The position numbers were made by a program, and so were the translations under genes. A DNA stretch of 64,000 bases from positions 372,001 to 436,000 of the forward strand of contig JADJQP010000001.1 of the NCBI GenBank assembly GCA_016712665.1, in the 5' to 3' direction. Positions 38,078 through 46,797 of this stretch are shown in pieces. Positions within the stretch are counted from its first letter, which is position 1, and each line of letters starts with the position of its first letter. The DNA comes from Bacteroidota bacterium. Its GTDB lineage: Bacteria > Bacteroidota > Bacteroidia > Chitinophagales > Chitinophagaceae. The notes beneath the pieces were generated by a model. It made no database searches and was not told the origin of the DNA. It saw nothing but the letters and a program-made list of their open reading frames with translations.

Positions 38078-39363
38078 CTATGAAGTTGCAAACTTTCTAA
38101 TCCCTTCTACAAGCCGATCCAAATTTTCTATAGTGGTATAAACATTGGGTGTAATGCGCAGTCCATTGATATTTTCCCAATTTATGGCTACTGTATGGAT
38201 TTTGTATTTCTCGAACAAAAAATTGTCGAGGTCCTCTGTCTTTTTATTTTCAAACCCGATATTGCCAATTGCGCAGCTAAATCCCCTTTTGTTGGGAGTA
38301 TTGATTACTAAATTGGGTAAATCCTTTATTTGATTCATCCAATAGTTTTTTAAATAGAAAAGACGGGCCTCCTTTCTTTCTCCGCCAATCATTTTATGAA
38401 AATCGATGGCCTTATCTACTGCTTGTTCAATAAAAAAGGGTCTGGTTCCTAATGCTTCAAACTTTCGGATATCGTCTTTATGTGGATCATCTACACCAAA
38501 AAGGGGAAAAAGGGCTTTGATTTTTTCTTTCCGGACATACATGAAACCCGTACCAATAGTGGCTCCTAGCCATTTGTGCAAACTGGTTCCAAAATAATCG
38601 CAGTTGAGATCCGGAATCAAAAATCGAAATGTGCGAAGGAGTGGGCCCCATCTACCAACACCTCTATGCCTTGTGCTTTAGCAATATCTGCTATTTGTCG
38701 AACCGGCATTATTTGTCCATTCCAGTTAATAATATGGGTAATATGGACGATTTTGGTTTTGGCTGTAAATTTTTGAGTATAATTATTGGTCAAATAATCA
38801 TTATCAACAGACGGCAATTCATGATTGACCCATACCAGCTTGATTCCGTCACGCATTTCACGCTGTTTCCAGGCATTGATCATATTTGGATAATCTTGTT
38901 TGGACAGAACGACCTCGTCGCCTGCTTTTAAATCAAGACCAAATATGACCGTTTCGAGTGCTTCTGACGCATTGCGATGTAAGGCCAATTCCTCAGCATG
39001 GATGCCTGCCAGATTTGCTAGTTTTTCTCGTAAAGGCTCGCGTCCCTGATCCAAAATACGCCACATATAATAGCTTGGGGCCTCATTACTCATATCATGA
39101 TAGCGCTTCATGGCATCTTGCACTATTTTTGGTGACGGACTTACCCCTCCATTATTCAGATTTATCAACCCTCCTGAAGTAGTATAGGATTGTTGTACAT
39201 AGTGCCAAAAGTCTTCTTCAGTAGCAAGGGTTTCAGGACTTACATCTTGGTAATCGTTGAGGGCTTGTTGTAGGTTTTTGCTCCACGCATCGGCTCCAAA
39301 TAAGAGTCCCAAGGAAGCCAATCCGGTTTTTTGAAGAAAACTTCTTCGAGTATTCGAAAACAT
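38078..39363 (-). CDS. Tat-exported class V aminotransferase-fold protein (isopenicillin N epimerase-like), frameshifted
   Basis: Two frames, 39393-38617 and 38620-38078, join into about 428 residues if one T is added to the T5 run (A5 at 38619-38623 on the plus strand). The seam then reads AHFDFLIPDLNCDYFGTSLH. ATG 39363 begins a twin-arginine signal (NTRRSFLQKTGLASLGLLFG). The enzyme part has GGLINLNNGGVSPSPKIV at the entry, the RNASEALETVIFGL cofactor region, the DGAHSFAHFD aspartate site and the PLP Lys in GTSLHKWLGATIG. Related proteins are annotated as isopenicillin-N epimerase or class V aminotransferase; the real substrate is unknown. Export of a PLP enzyme by Tat is consistent with folding in the cytoplasm. 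Confidence 0.85.
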
Positions 39364-39393
39364 GGTTGTTGATTGAGTGTATAAATGTAGCAA

Positions 39394-39796
39394 ATAATTT
39401 TCTTAACATGCAGGATTCCATAATATTTTCCGGATGTAAATGATTGATCAAATACCGGATAGTTTTTAATTTCTGCCGTGCAGGTTAGATACGGATGAAA
39501 CGGAACCTAGCCATTAGGTGGCCACCCTATTACCGAACTGTAACTTGCTAATGATTGACAGTGCAATCGGATAGTAGAGGTAAGCAAATCCATTTGTCAA
39601 ATTCCCTCATTTTTAATTGATTATCAATATATAACAGATAAAATAGTTTTTTAATGCAATAGTTTTTTCAATAATACCACATATTCGGATAAAAAATTAA
39701 ATTGCAAAAGCTTTTGAACTTTTTTAATTGAAATAAAAAGGAAAAAAGGCACGGTGTTATCAAAATCCTTAAGCGGTTTGACCGAAACGATAAAAA
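39394..39796. other. AT-rich intergenic region without a recognisable gene
   Basis: About 400 bases between divergently arranged minus-strand genes. It contains the palindrome GGTGGCCACC near 39518 and long A/T tracts from about 39600. I looked here for DnaA boxes and tRNA structures and found none that were convincing. Confidence 0.4.
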
Positions 39797-41749
39797 TTAT
39801 CTAACTAAGGTAATGTCTCCTTTAAAAATTTTGACGCCCTGACCTTCGCTTTCTGCTGAGGCTACCCAGTAATACGAATCCACCCCTAGAGGCTGCCCAT
39901 TCAATTTTCCATCCCAGCCATAGTCGGGATATGTGGTGCTAAATACCAATTGCCCCCTCCTATTGAAAATTTTGAAGTACTTTAGTTTATACCCGCTTAA
40001 AATTGGCTTTACCACATCATTAAGGTTATCGCCATTTGGACTAAATACTGTAGGCACAAAAAAACTTTCTCCTTGAGTAAAAATTATTTTTACGCTGTCC
40101 GTTCCGGTGCAACCGTCGATATTGCTCCCTTTTACATAAATTATGGCTTTCTGTGCATTATTGTAGCTATTTACGGTTGTACTAGGTGTATTGTTCGAAC
40201 TAAAATCTACCACACTTGAAGGATGTTTATACCAGAAATACTGATCGGCTCCCGTTGCATATAAATCTACTTTTGTTTGCTTGGGGACAATCGTGTCGTG
40301 ATAAGCCGTCACATGAACCGTACTAATATCGAAGCTCTTTTCCGCTGTAGCCATGCAACCATAGGAATTGAATGCTCGATAGGTCACATGATTCGTCCCA
40401 GCCTTGTCAAATAATACAGCAGGGTTTTCGTCGAAGCGGATTAACCATAATTCCGGATTTACAAAGTCCCACTTCCAATAACGTATGGTATCATTTAAAC
40501 TGTTTGCAGCACCCGTAAACTGAATAGAGGATCCGGTACACAATTGCCCACTATAGGTAAAATCGGCACTCAGTACGTCCTCATAGATAGAAACATATTG
40601 AATAATACTGTCTGTACACGTATTGCCATATGCAATTAAGATTACTTTAAATTTTCCGGTATCGGGATAAGTGAAAATGGGTTCAAATGCATTGGAAGTA
40701 TCGTTTTGAAGTCCATTTATACCAAAGTCCCAATGATACCCAATGGCGCCCGTACTTTTATTTTTGAACTGGATGGTTTTGTTTTCACAGTTTGCAAGAC
40801 AAATATTGCCGTTGGTGGCCTCCACCAAATTGGTATCACAACTCATTTGCGCCACCACCTCAAAATTGCAATTGCGAATGACATATATGAAGGTTCGTTT
40901 AATAGTATTTAGTAGGATGCCACTTCTCCATTCATTGCAAAAGATATTCACTACAAAGGTTCCTTGAATGGTACTATTAAGGGTAATCATACCTGTCTTT
41001 TCATCAATACTTATACCAGGCATCGGGTTCGAAACCGAAAACGGAGGGAGGTAGTTAGTACTTCCATAGTTGGGAAGGCTGCCTCCAATTAATAATGGTT
41101 TGGGATCATTGGGGCCTCCGCCTGCATCCGGTAAAGCAAAACCATAACTAAGAGAATCAGCATCGATGTCGACAGCAGAATGGTCTATCGAATACTTTTT
41201 CCCCTGGCAGTAGATATTGTTGCTTACGGGTGAAAAGACTGCACTATTATTAAGACCGACATTCGCTGGAGGTATTTTACAATAAAAGCGATGGCCAGTG
41301 GTTCCTGGACCAGCAATATTAATGATGGACTCGTTCATACAGCATCTGGCATTTAATATTGTATATTCATTGCTGCTGGGCGGAAGGAATTTGGTCATTA
41401 CAAATTTAATTCTATTAATACAAAAGGCTCCTGAGGTATTTTCACATGCATTGAGATTTACTTCAGGTAAAACCACAGCTTCGGTGCTAAATACGGAATC
41501 AAATGAAAAGAAGTTCTGCCCATTATAAATAGAAATAAACGCCGGGTCGTCCGAAAAAATTGCTGCCGGATTTCCTCCACCTTGTGCTGGTGGCCTACAG
41601 TCTCGATAATAATATAAGGTAAATTCGTACAAATTATTTCCAAGATGCTTATAGCTCATTTCGCCTACAACCAAATGGGAGGCACTAAGTGGCTCCATTC
41701 GGCAAAACATCAGCAATGAAAAAAGTAAAAATAAATAGGTGGTTTTCAT
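39797..41749 (-). CDS. PKD-domain protein with type B (CHU_C/gliding-associated) sorting tail
   Basis: A 650-residue secreted protein with a signal peptide (YLFLLFSLLMFCRMEPLSAS). The first 300 residues carry paired cysteines and beta-rich sections (HLVVGEMSYKHLGNNLYEF, RDCRPPAQGG). Two PKD domains follow, one with KSTGAIGYHWDFGINGLQN and one with CTGSSIQFTGAANSLN. The C-terminal 85 residues are the gliding-motility-associated CHU_C domain (VPTVFSPNGDNLNDVVKP, FKIFNRRGQLVFSTTY, WDGKLNGQPLGVDSYYWV), ending KIFKGDITLVR. This tail directs T9SS export of the type B class. The protein probably acts as a surface adhesin; no enzymatic motif is seen. Confidence 0.9.
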   Translation of the reverse strand: MKTTYLFLLFSLLMFCRMEPLSASHLVVGEMSYKHLGNNLYEFTLYYYRDCRPPAQGGGNPAAIFSDDPAFISIYNGQNFFSFDSVFSTEAVVLPEVNLNACENTSGAFCINRIKFVMTKFLPPSSNEYTILNARCCMNESIINIAGPGTTGHRFYCKIPPANVGLNNSAVFSPVSNNIYCQGKKYSIDHSAVDIDADSLSYGFALPDAGGGPNDPKPLLIGGSLPNYGSTNYLPPFSVSNPMPGISIDEKTGMITLNSTIQGTFVVNIFCNEWRSGILLNTIKRTFIYVIRNCNFEVVAQMSCDTNLVEATNGNICLANCENKTIQFKNKSTGAIGYHWDFGINGLQNDTSNAFEPIFTYPDTGKFKVILIAYGNTCTDSIIQYVSIYEDVLSADFTYSGQLCTGSSIQFTGAANSLNDTIRYWKWDFVNPELWLIRFDENPAVLFDKAGTNHVTYRAFNSYGCMATAEKSFDISTVHVTAYHDTIVPKQTKVDLYATGADQYFWYKHPSSVVDFSSNNTPSTTVNSYNNAQKAIIYVKGSNIDGCTGTDSVKIIFTQGESFFVPTVFSPNGDNLNDVVKPILSGYKLKYFKIFNRRGQLVFSTTYPDYGWDGKLNGQPLGVDSYYWVASAESEGQGVKIFKGDITLVR

Positions 41750-41800
41750 ATTAAGTATTTAATTCGATTCAAAAAACGCTCGTGTTGCTGTTTTATTGCC

Positions 41801-43781
41801 CTATCTTCCCATATAAACCATCAAAATTTGCACATCGGTGGGGTTTACGCCACTGATTCGCCCTGCTTGTCCAAGTGTTCTGGGACGAATCTTCATAAAC
41901 TTCTGCTTTCCTTCAGATGAAAGCGATTTTAGGTTTTCATAGTCAAAGTTTGCAGGAATAATTAGTTCCTCTAGCGAATTTGCTTTAGCCACTAGTTCTT
42001 TTTCCTTTTCAATATAACTATCATACTTCAGTTGAATTTCCACTTGTTCGACCGTTTCACGTGAAACATCCTGAAGCAAGGTGCTTAGTTCCTTTGAATA
42101 AGTAGCCATCTCAGGTAAACTTACATTGGGTCGCAATAGTATTTTGATACTATTAGTTTTTTTCGGTCAAAGGTGATGAGTTGATTTGATCAAAGTAGGA
42201 GTTGATTTGATCAGGCTCAAAAGAAATTTCTTTCATGGCCTTTTTGATGGCTTCCACTTTCTCTTCCTTATGTTTCACGTGAAACATTCTTTCGTCTGAG
42301 GCCAAACCAATTTTGTGGCTCATCTCCGTCAATCGTATATCCGCGTTATCTTGTCGCAATAAAGTTCGGTACTCTGCCCTTGAGGTAAACATCCGATAAG
42401 GCTCATCGGTTCCTTTGTTAATAAGATCATCGATAAGGACTCCAATATAGGCCTCACTTCTGCTTAGCGTAAAAGGTTCTTTTTCGTGTACGTTCTGATG
42501 TGCATTAATTCCCGCCATCAAGCCCTGACAGGCTGCTTCTTCGTAACCGGTAGTACCATTGATTTGTCCTGCAAAGAACAAATTCTTAATTAGCTTGGTT
42601 TCCAGGGTATAGCTCAATTGGGTTGGTGGAAAATAATCGTATTCGATAGCATACCCAGGACGAAACATTTTTACATTCTCTAAGCCAGGTATTAATTTCA
42701 GTGCCTTATATTGAACTTCTTCCGGTAGGGAAGTTGAAAATCCATTCAAATAGATTTCAATGGTATTCCATCCTTCGGGTTCTACAAACAATTGGTGCCG
42801 ATCACGATCGGCAAAACGATTTATTTTATCTTCTATACTTGGACAATATCTTGGACCCGTTCCCTCTATCCTTCCCTGAAACATAGGCGATCGGTCAAAA
42901 CCGGTCTTCAACATCTCATGAACCTTGTCATCGGTATAGGTAATCCAGCAGCAACGCTGTTTCTTAGGGGTATGGGGTAAGGGGTAAGGGGTAAGGAAAT
43001 CACTCTGGGTGGACATTGACTTATTCCTTATGCCTAAATCCTTACCTCTTATACCCGATTCCTTATGCCCTTCCTCAGAAAACGGATGTTGATTACCTAA
43101 ATAAGAAAATCCGACCACATCCTCATCGCCATCTTGAATGTCCATTTTACTATAATCCAGACTTCTACCATCTAATCGGGGTGGCGTCCCGGTTTTTAAG
43201 CGGTCGCTTTCAAAACCCAATTCTAAAAGCTGTTCGGTAATACCGGTAGCTTTACTCTCTCCTATTCGACCACCCCCAAAATTTTTATCTCCAATATGTA
43301 TGACTCCATTTAGAAAGGTCCCATTGGTCAATACTACCGATTTTCCTCTAATTTCAATTCCTAAATTGGTTCGTACACCCTCAATTGTTCCACGTGAAAC
43401 AATCAATCCACAAACAGAATCCTGCCAGATGTCTAAATTGGGCGTGTTTTCGAGCATTTCGCGCCATGTTGCCGCAAAAAGATGTCTATCATTTTGTGTG
43501 CGGGGACTCCACATCGCTGGTCCTTTGCTTTTATTCAGCATCCGAAACTGTATCATACTCTTGTCTGATACAATACCACTATATCCACCCAATGCATCAA
43601 TCTCGCGCACAATTTGCCCTTTGGCAATGCCTCCCATAGCCGGATTGCAACTCATTTGTGCAATGGTTTGCATATTCATGGTAATGAGTAAGGTCTTTGA
43701 GCCAAGGTTAGCCGCCGCAGCTGCAGCCTCACAACCGGCATGACCGGCACCGACTACTATGACATCGTATAATGGGAACAT
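41801..43781 (-). CDS. mnmG: tRNA uridine-5-carboxymethylaminomethyl modification enzyme MnmG, frameshifted, with internal parS sites and insertion
   Basis: FAD enzyme that with MnmE adds the cmnm5 group to wobble uridine of several tRNAs. Two frames, 43781-42153 and 42136-41801, join into about 659 residues if the A7 run (T7 at 42157-42163 on the plus strand) is read as six; the seam becomes LTEKTNSIKILLRPNVSLPE. The FAD-binding motif is VGAGHAGCEAAAAAANLG, followed by MSCNPAMGGIAKGQIVREID and GTGPRYCPSIEDKINRFADR. The C-terminal GIDA-associated helices end GRISGVNPTDVQILMVYMGR. The protein is about 35-40 residues longer than usual because of a low-complexity insert. Three parS sites lie in the coding sequence, encoding FHVKH, VSRET and VSRGT. 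mnmG is near-essential, so a sequencing indel is more likely than loss. Confidence 0.93.
42053..42068. promoter_or_regulatory. parS centromere-like site, copy 1 (15/16 match)
   Basis: CGTTTCACGTGAAACA differs from the ParB-binding consensus TGTTNCACGTGAAACA only at the first base. It lies inside mnmG, encoding the peptide VSRET. Confidence 0.75.
42271..42286. promoter_or_regulatory. parS centromere-like site, copy 2 (perfect)
   Basis: TGTTTCACGTGAAACA is a perfect 16-bp palindromic parS sequence as recognised by ParB/Spo0J across many bacteria. In mnmG it encodes MFHVKH, residues not expected in that part of the protein. Confidence 0.88.
42958..43095. repeat. Repeat-derived in-frame insertion within mnmG
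   Basis: The stretch starts with three GGGGTAA-type units (near 42967-42993) and ends with TTATTCCTTATGCC-type units. The protein gains low-complexity text such as KSMSTQSDFLTPYPLPHTPK. Parts of it match, in inverted orientation, the mnmG leader at 43788-43832 (GGATAAGGAATAAGTC versus the reverse complement of GACTTATTCCTTATGCC at 43016). Most MnmG proteins have a short direct link between the VVGFSYL and RCCWITYT motifs. Confidence 0.7.
43386..43401. promoter_or_regulatory. parS centromere-like site, copy 3 (perfect to consensus)
   Basis: TGTTCCACGTGAAACA fits TGTTNCACGTGAAACA exactly. It is in mnmG, encoding VSRGT, about 1.1 kb from copy 2. Confidence 0.88.
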
Positions 43782-43852
43782 TTATTTATAGGGGTAAGGG
43801 ATTAGATATTAGGGATAAGGAATAAGTCGCTAGATATTGGGGTGCAAAGGTA
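43782..43852 (-). promoter_or_regulatory. mnmG promoter and repeat-containing leader
   Basis: The minus strand reads TACCTTTG (43845-43852), a perfect TAnnTTTG. The transcribed leader (about 43838-43782) carries AGGGGTAAGGG and ATAAGGAATAAG units related to the insertion inside the gene. Confidence 0.5.
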
Positions 43853-43955
43853 AGGGAAATGGCTGGGATAGAAAAGAATAAATGCATGGCCAGAAATAGA
43901 AAAACAGAGAATTGCAATATCAATTACTTTGAATCTAATGGCAAGTGCTCGGCAC

Positions 43956-44344
43956 CTACGAACGCACCTCTGCAGAATTAATCCCTCGAATCACCCACCA
44001 TCCACACAGCGCCCCCAGCCCATCAGCTACCCCGTCCCATACATCAAATCCCCGCCCCGCTACACAATACAATTGATAATACTCAATCGAAAAACCATAA
44101 ATAATAGATATTACAATTATTATTAATGCGTACTTTGTTGATTTGGAAGTGATTAAAACCAAAGTCCAAAAAACACTGCAAAAAAGGTGAAATGAACGAC
44201 CTTGTCAAAGTTATCAAATAAATTGACTTTGGGTAAGTCTCTACCCGGCATCGAACAACCAATGAAAATGACAATGGTCCATAGGATAGCCAGCATGAAA
44301 GTCAATTTCTGACGATCTTCAAAAAACTGTAGGAATTTCTTCAT
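43956..44344 (-). CDS. VanZ-like membrane protein, frameshifted
   Basis: Frames 44344-44153 and 44162-43956 join into about 129 residues if one T is added to the T6 run (A6 at 44168-44173 on the plus strand). The seam becomes FAVFFWTLVLITSKSTKYAL. Features are a cytosolic start (KKFLQFFEDRQKL), helix 1 (FMLAILWTIVIFIGCSMPG), the VanZ motif DNFDKVVHFTFFAVF with a central His, helices ALIIIVISIIYGFSIEYYQ and a last segment with DVWDGVADGLGALCGWW. This matches small VanZ-family proteins, originally linked to teicoplanin resistance but of unclear role here. It follows gcvH on the same strand, separated by a terminator. Confidence 0.8.
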
Positions 44345-44358
44345 CCGTTAAAAATAAA

Positions 44359-44384
44359 AAATCCATGCTTAAGTGCATGGATTT
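44359..44384 (-). terminator. Rho-independent terminator of gcvH
   Basis: A 10-bp perfect stem (AAATCCATGC pairing with GCATGGATTT) with a 6-nt loop. On the minus strand it is followed by TTTATTTTT. It lies 23 bases beyond the gcvH stop and before the vanZ start. Confidence 0.8.
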
Positions 44385-44406
44385 CATAACTAAACTTTTA
44401 TTAAAA

Positions 44407-44787
44407 TTAAGCGCCAATCTGTGTTTTATAAGCTTCGGCATCTAACAACTCAGAAGTATCGGCACCATCAGCAATCGTCACCTTTACCATCCAACCATCT
44501 CCATAAGGATCGGTATTAACAGCTTCCGGATTCGATTCTAAACCGGGGTTCACCTCAGCAATGGTTCCATTTAAGGGTAAAAACAAATCCGATACCGTCT
44601 TAACAGCCTCCACCGTACCAAAGATATCGCCGGTCTTCAAATCCTTTCCAACGGTATTGATATCTACAAATACAATATCGCCTAATTCGCCTTGAGCGAA
44701 ATCAGTAATCCCTACTGTAGCTGTATTTCCTTCAATGCGAACCCACTCATGGTCGCTTGTATATTTAAGTTCTGCCGGAATGTTCAT
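44407..44787 (-). CDS. gcvH: Glycine cleavage system H protein
   Basis: 126 residues from ATG 44787, which matches the family start MNIPAELKYTSDHEWVRIE; the upstream in-frame start at 44820 only adds a short lysine/asparagine-rich stretch. The lipoylated shuttle protein of the glycine cleavage complex. The lipoylation site is the Lys in FGTVEAVKTVSDLFLPLNG (about residue 63). The C-terminal DGWMVKVTIADGADTSELLD is typical. The gcvT and gcvP genes are not in the window. Confidence 0.96.
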   Translation of the reverse strand: MNIPAELKYTSDHEWVRIEGNTATVGITDFAQGELGDIVFVDINTVGKDLKTGDIFGTVEAVKTVSDLFLPLNGTIAEVNPGLESNPEAVNTDPYGDGWMVKVTIADGADTSELLDAEAYKTQIGA

Positions 44788-44895
44788 ATCTTTATTATTT
44801 AATGTTTGTTTTTTATCCAATGAAATAGCAACGAAACGCTACGCGCTTTGAAGAGGTAAATATAATTTCCATTTCTGATAATTCCAAAATTGACT

Positions 44896-45333
44896 TTAGT
44901 TAACTTCTACTTCATCTGCCGCTTCTGTAGAATTCTCCTCTTGCGGTTCGTTCAACAAATCGAGTTTCTTAACGATACCATACCATTTTATCATTTTCTT
45001 CATATCGCTTACATACACACGGTCTTTATCATACTCTGGAAACAGGGTGGCAAACAGTTTAGTAATTGTTTTATTATCAGCCTTGCTTACATCCATGCTT
45101 TCTACTTCACCTTCATGTACCTTAAAACTCTGAAACACTTCATACAAGCGAATATTATCGGTCATGGTAAAAACTTCAATGCTGTCGAGTGGCGTCACAT
45201 TGTGTGAACGGGCAGCGACAAACTTCGTAGTATTATCATCTAAATTCTTTACAATAGCCCCATCACTCTTGGTAGACATTAATTGATACAATCCGCTCAA
45301 TCCAGAAATAGCCACTAGTTCGTTATACTTCAT
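44896..45333 (-). CDS. DUF5606 domain-containing protein
   Basis: A 145-residue cytoplasmic protein conserved in Bacteroidota. Its N-terminus, ELVAISGLSGLYQLMS, and the segments VKNLDDNTTKFVAARS, VTPLDSIEVFTMTDN and RLYEVFQSFK match the DUF5606 pattern as I remember it. A small acidic tail (EENSTEAADEVEVN) follows. No known function. It precedes gcvH on the same strand with about 110 bases between, and may share its transcript. Confidence 0.82.
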   Translation of the reverse strand: MKYNELVAISGLSGLYQLMSTKSDGAIVKNLDDNTTKFVAARSHNVTPLDSIEVFTMTDNIRLYEVFQSFKVHEGEVESMDVSKADNKTITKLFATLFPEYDKDRVYVSDMKKMIKWYGIVKKLDLLNEPQEENSTEAADEVEVN

Positions 45334-45441
45334 TTTTATTATTTTTTATCTACAATAAACAAGCTTGAAAAAATATTTTTACAAGGCAAATTTAATTTCT
45401 ATTTCAATAATAAAAATTTGTTTTTCTCCCAAAAAAGAACA
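45334..45441. other. Short AT-rich spacer
   Basis: I see no gene or RNA in this stretch between DUF5606 and the T9SS remnant. Confidence 0.3.
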
Positions 45442-45730
45442 TTATTGCTTATTCACTTTTCCGACAAAACGTTTTCCGCCACAATGAATTTCCATTACAT
45501 GCATTCCCTATGCCAGATCATTGAATGAAGCTACAATATCAACAGTATTTTCATTGCAACCATTCAGCATTACTGTATTACCAACATCTATTCGTAAACA
45601 AAACTTCATTGCTTCTTGCCATCATCAGCAGCTACGTAATCGTACCTGTTGTATCATCCGGAAATATACTCACCAAAACTTGGGTAAACTCTTTCATACT
45701 GATAGCTCCACAAAACAAAATAACAGAAAA
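45442..45730 (-). pseudogene. Decayed T9SS sorting domain (minus strand)
   Basis: Read on the minus strand, coding-like pieces appear in the order expected for a type A sorting tail. First comes SMKEFTQVLVSIFPDDTTGT with a TAG stop after it. Then, in another frame, come FCLRIDVGNTVMLNGCNENT and VDIVASFNDLA, ending at a second TAG. Last is GMHVMEIHCGGKRFVGKVN and the final TAA at 45442. The stops and frame changes show that the gene is dead; the start is gone. Confidence 0.6.
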
Positions 45731-45827
45731 TAATTTTGAAACACCCTATAAAAATAAAAGCAAGGAAACCAACGGTATTGTCGGCAAAATTCACATATTT
45801 GTACTATATAATTATACACCCAAGTAG

Positions 45828-45835
45828 TACATTTG
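45828..45835 (+). promoter_or_regulatory. -7 promoter element for the 45848 gene
   Basis: TACATTTG, a perfect TAnnTTTG, 12 bases before ATG 45848. Confidence 0.5.
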
Positions 45836-45847
45836 CGAAAAAAATAC

Positions 45848-46594
45848 ATGAAATCTAAATTTTTATTCCAATTATTTCTGTTGTCTGGTTTGGGCATCAT
45901 CTACATTACCATGAAATCAGACATCAATGGCAAATATAACAACGGCACTACTTGTGGAAATTGTCATGGTAATGCAAATGCAGCCACTACCGTAGCTCTT
46001 ACCGGTCTACCCGCCACATTTGTTACGGGCCAAACGTATCCCTTAACCCTAACTATCACCAATGCCACAAATACCAAAGCAGGTTTTAATGTAGCAGCTA
46101 GTGGAGGCACTTTTATTGCCGGGGCCGGTTCAAAAATTAATGGTATGGAAAATCAAATAACACATACTTCTCCCGCAAGCGCAGTGAATAATGTCACTAC
46201 TTTTTCCTTCTCCTGGAAGGCCCCAAATAATCTGGTTCAAGTTACCTTCAATGCAGCGGGAAATGCGGTAAATGATGATGGATCTGACTCTCCGGCCGAT
46301 CAATGGAATTTGGATACCCATACCTTAAATGGAAGTTATCCTGCCGCAACGACCGATGTTACCAATGATATTCTGAAATGCTATCCAAATCCTGCAACCG
46401 AACAAGTACGCATTGAGGGGATTCAGGCAGACAAAATTGTTGTGTATAGTATACTCGGAAAACAAATCAATGTGCCCTATACCATTCAGGGAAATCAATC
46501 GATCCTTGAATGCAATCAATTAGCAAATGGTACGTATTTTGTATTGGCCTTCGAAAATGGAAATATCCTAAAAACCTCCTTTGTGAAGCAATAA
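45848..46594 (+). CDS. Secreted choice-of-anchor V-like protein with a CxxCH heme motif and T9SS tail
   Basis: About 248 residues from ATG 45848, which begins the signal peptide KSKFLFQLFLLSGLGIIYI. Shortly after comes GTTCGNCHGNANAATTVA, a CxxCH heme-c attachment motif. The next 110 residues form a reeler-like beta domain (LTLTITNATNTKAGFNVAAS, then TFSFSWKAPNNLVQVTFNAA), matching proteins called choice-of-anchor V. A type A T9SS tail ends it: ILKCYPNPATEQVRIEGIQA, KIVVYSILGKQINV and NGTYFVLAFENGNILKTSF. Likely an exported c-type heme protein at the cell surface; electron-transfer or sensory use is inferred only. Confidence 0.85.
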   Translation: MKSKFLFQLFLLSGLGIIYITMKSDINGKYNNGTTCGNCHGNANAATTVALTGLPATFVTGQTYPLTLTITNATNTKAGFNVAASGGTFIAGAGSKINGMENQITHTSPASAVNNVTTFSFSWKAPNNLVQVTFNAAGNAVNDDGSDSPADQWNLDTHTLNGSYPAATTDVTNDILKCYPNPATEQVRIEGIQADKIVVYSILGKQINVPYTIQGNQSILECNQLANGTYFVLAFENGNILKTSFVKQ

Positions 46595-46650
46595 AAAACG
46601 CTGGCCATTCGTACATAATAGAATACAGAGCCAAAATAGCAGGCTTATCA

Positions 46651-46688
46651 AAAAAAGAACGCAAAAAATACATTTGCGTTCTTTTTTT
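46651..46688 (+). terminator. Rho-independent terminator after the heme T9SS gene
   Basis: GAACGCAAA (46657-46665) pairs with TTTGCGTTC, extended by an A-run and a matching T-run (CTTTTTTT). It ends about 95 bases past the stop at 46594 on the plus strand. The A-run before the stem could let it work in both directions. Confidence 0.75.
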
Positions 46689-46797
46689 GCCACAAACTAT
46701 TAATAATACCAAATGGTCATCCACTAACGAAAAAGCACTTTATGACAAGCACTATGTGCGATAAAACAGTATCTTTACGGTCAAAATCCTTTTACCA

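Noticed and set aside
39394..39796. Candidate oriC near the parS cluster
   Set aside because: The region is AT-rich, but I found no cluster of TTATCCACA-type DnaA boxes and dnaA is absent. A GC-skew plot would be needed.
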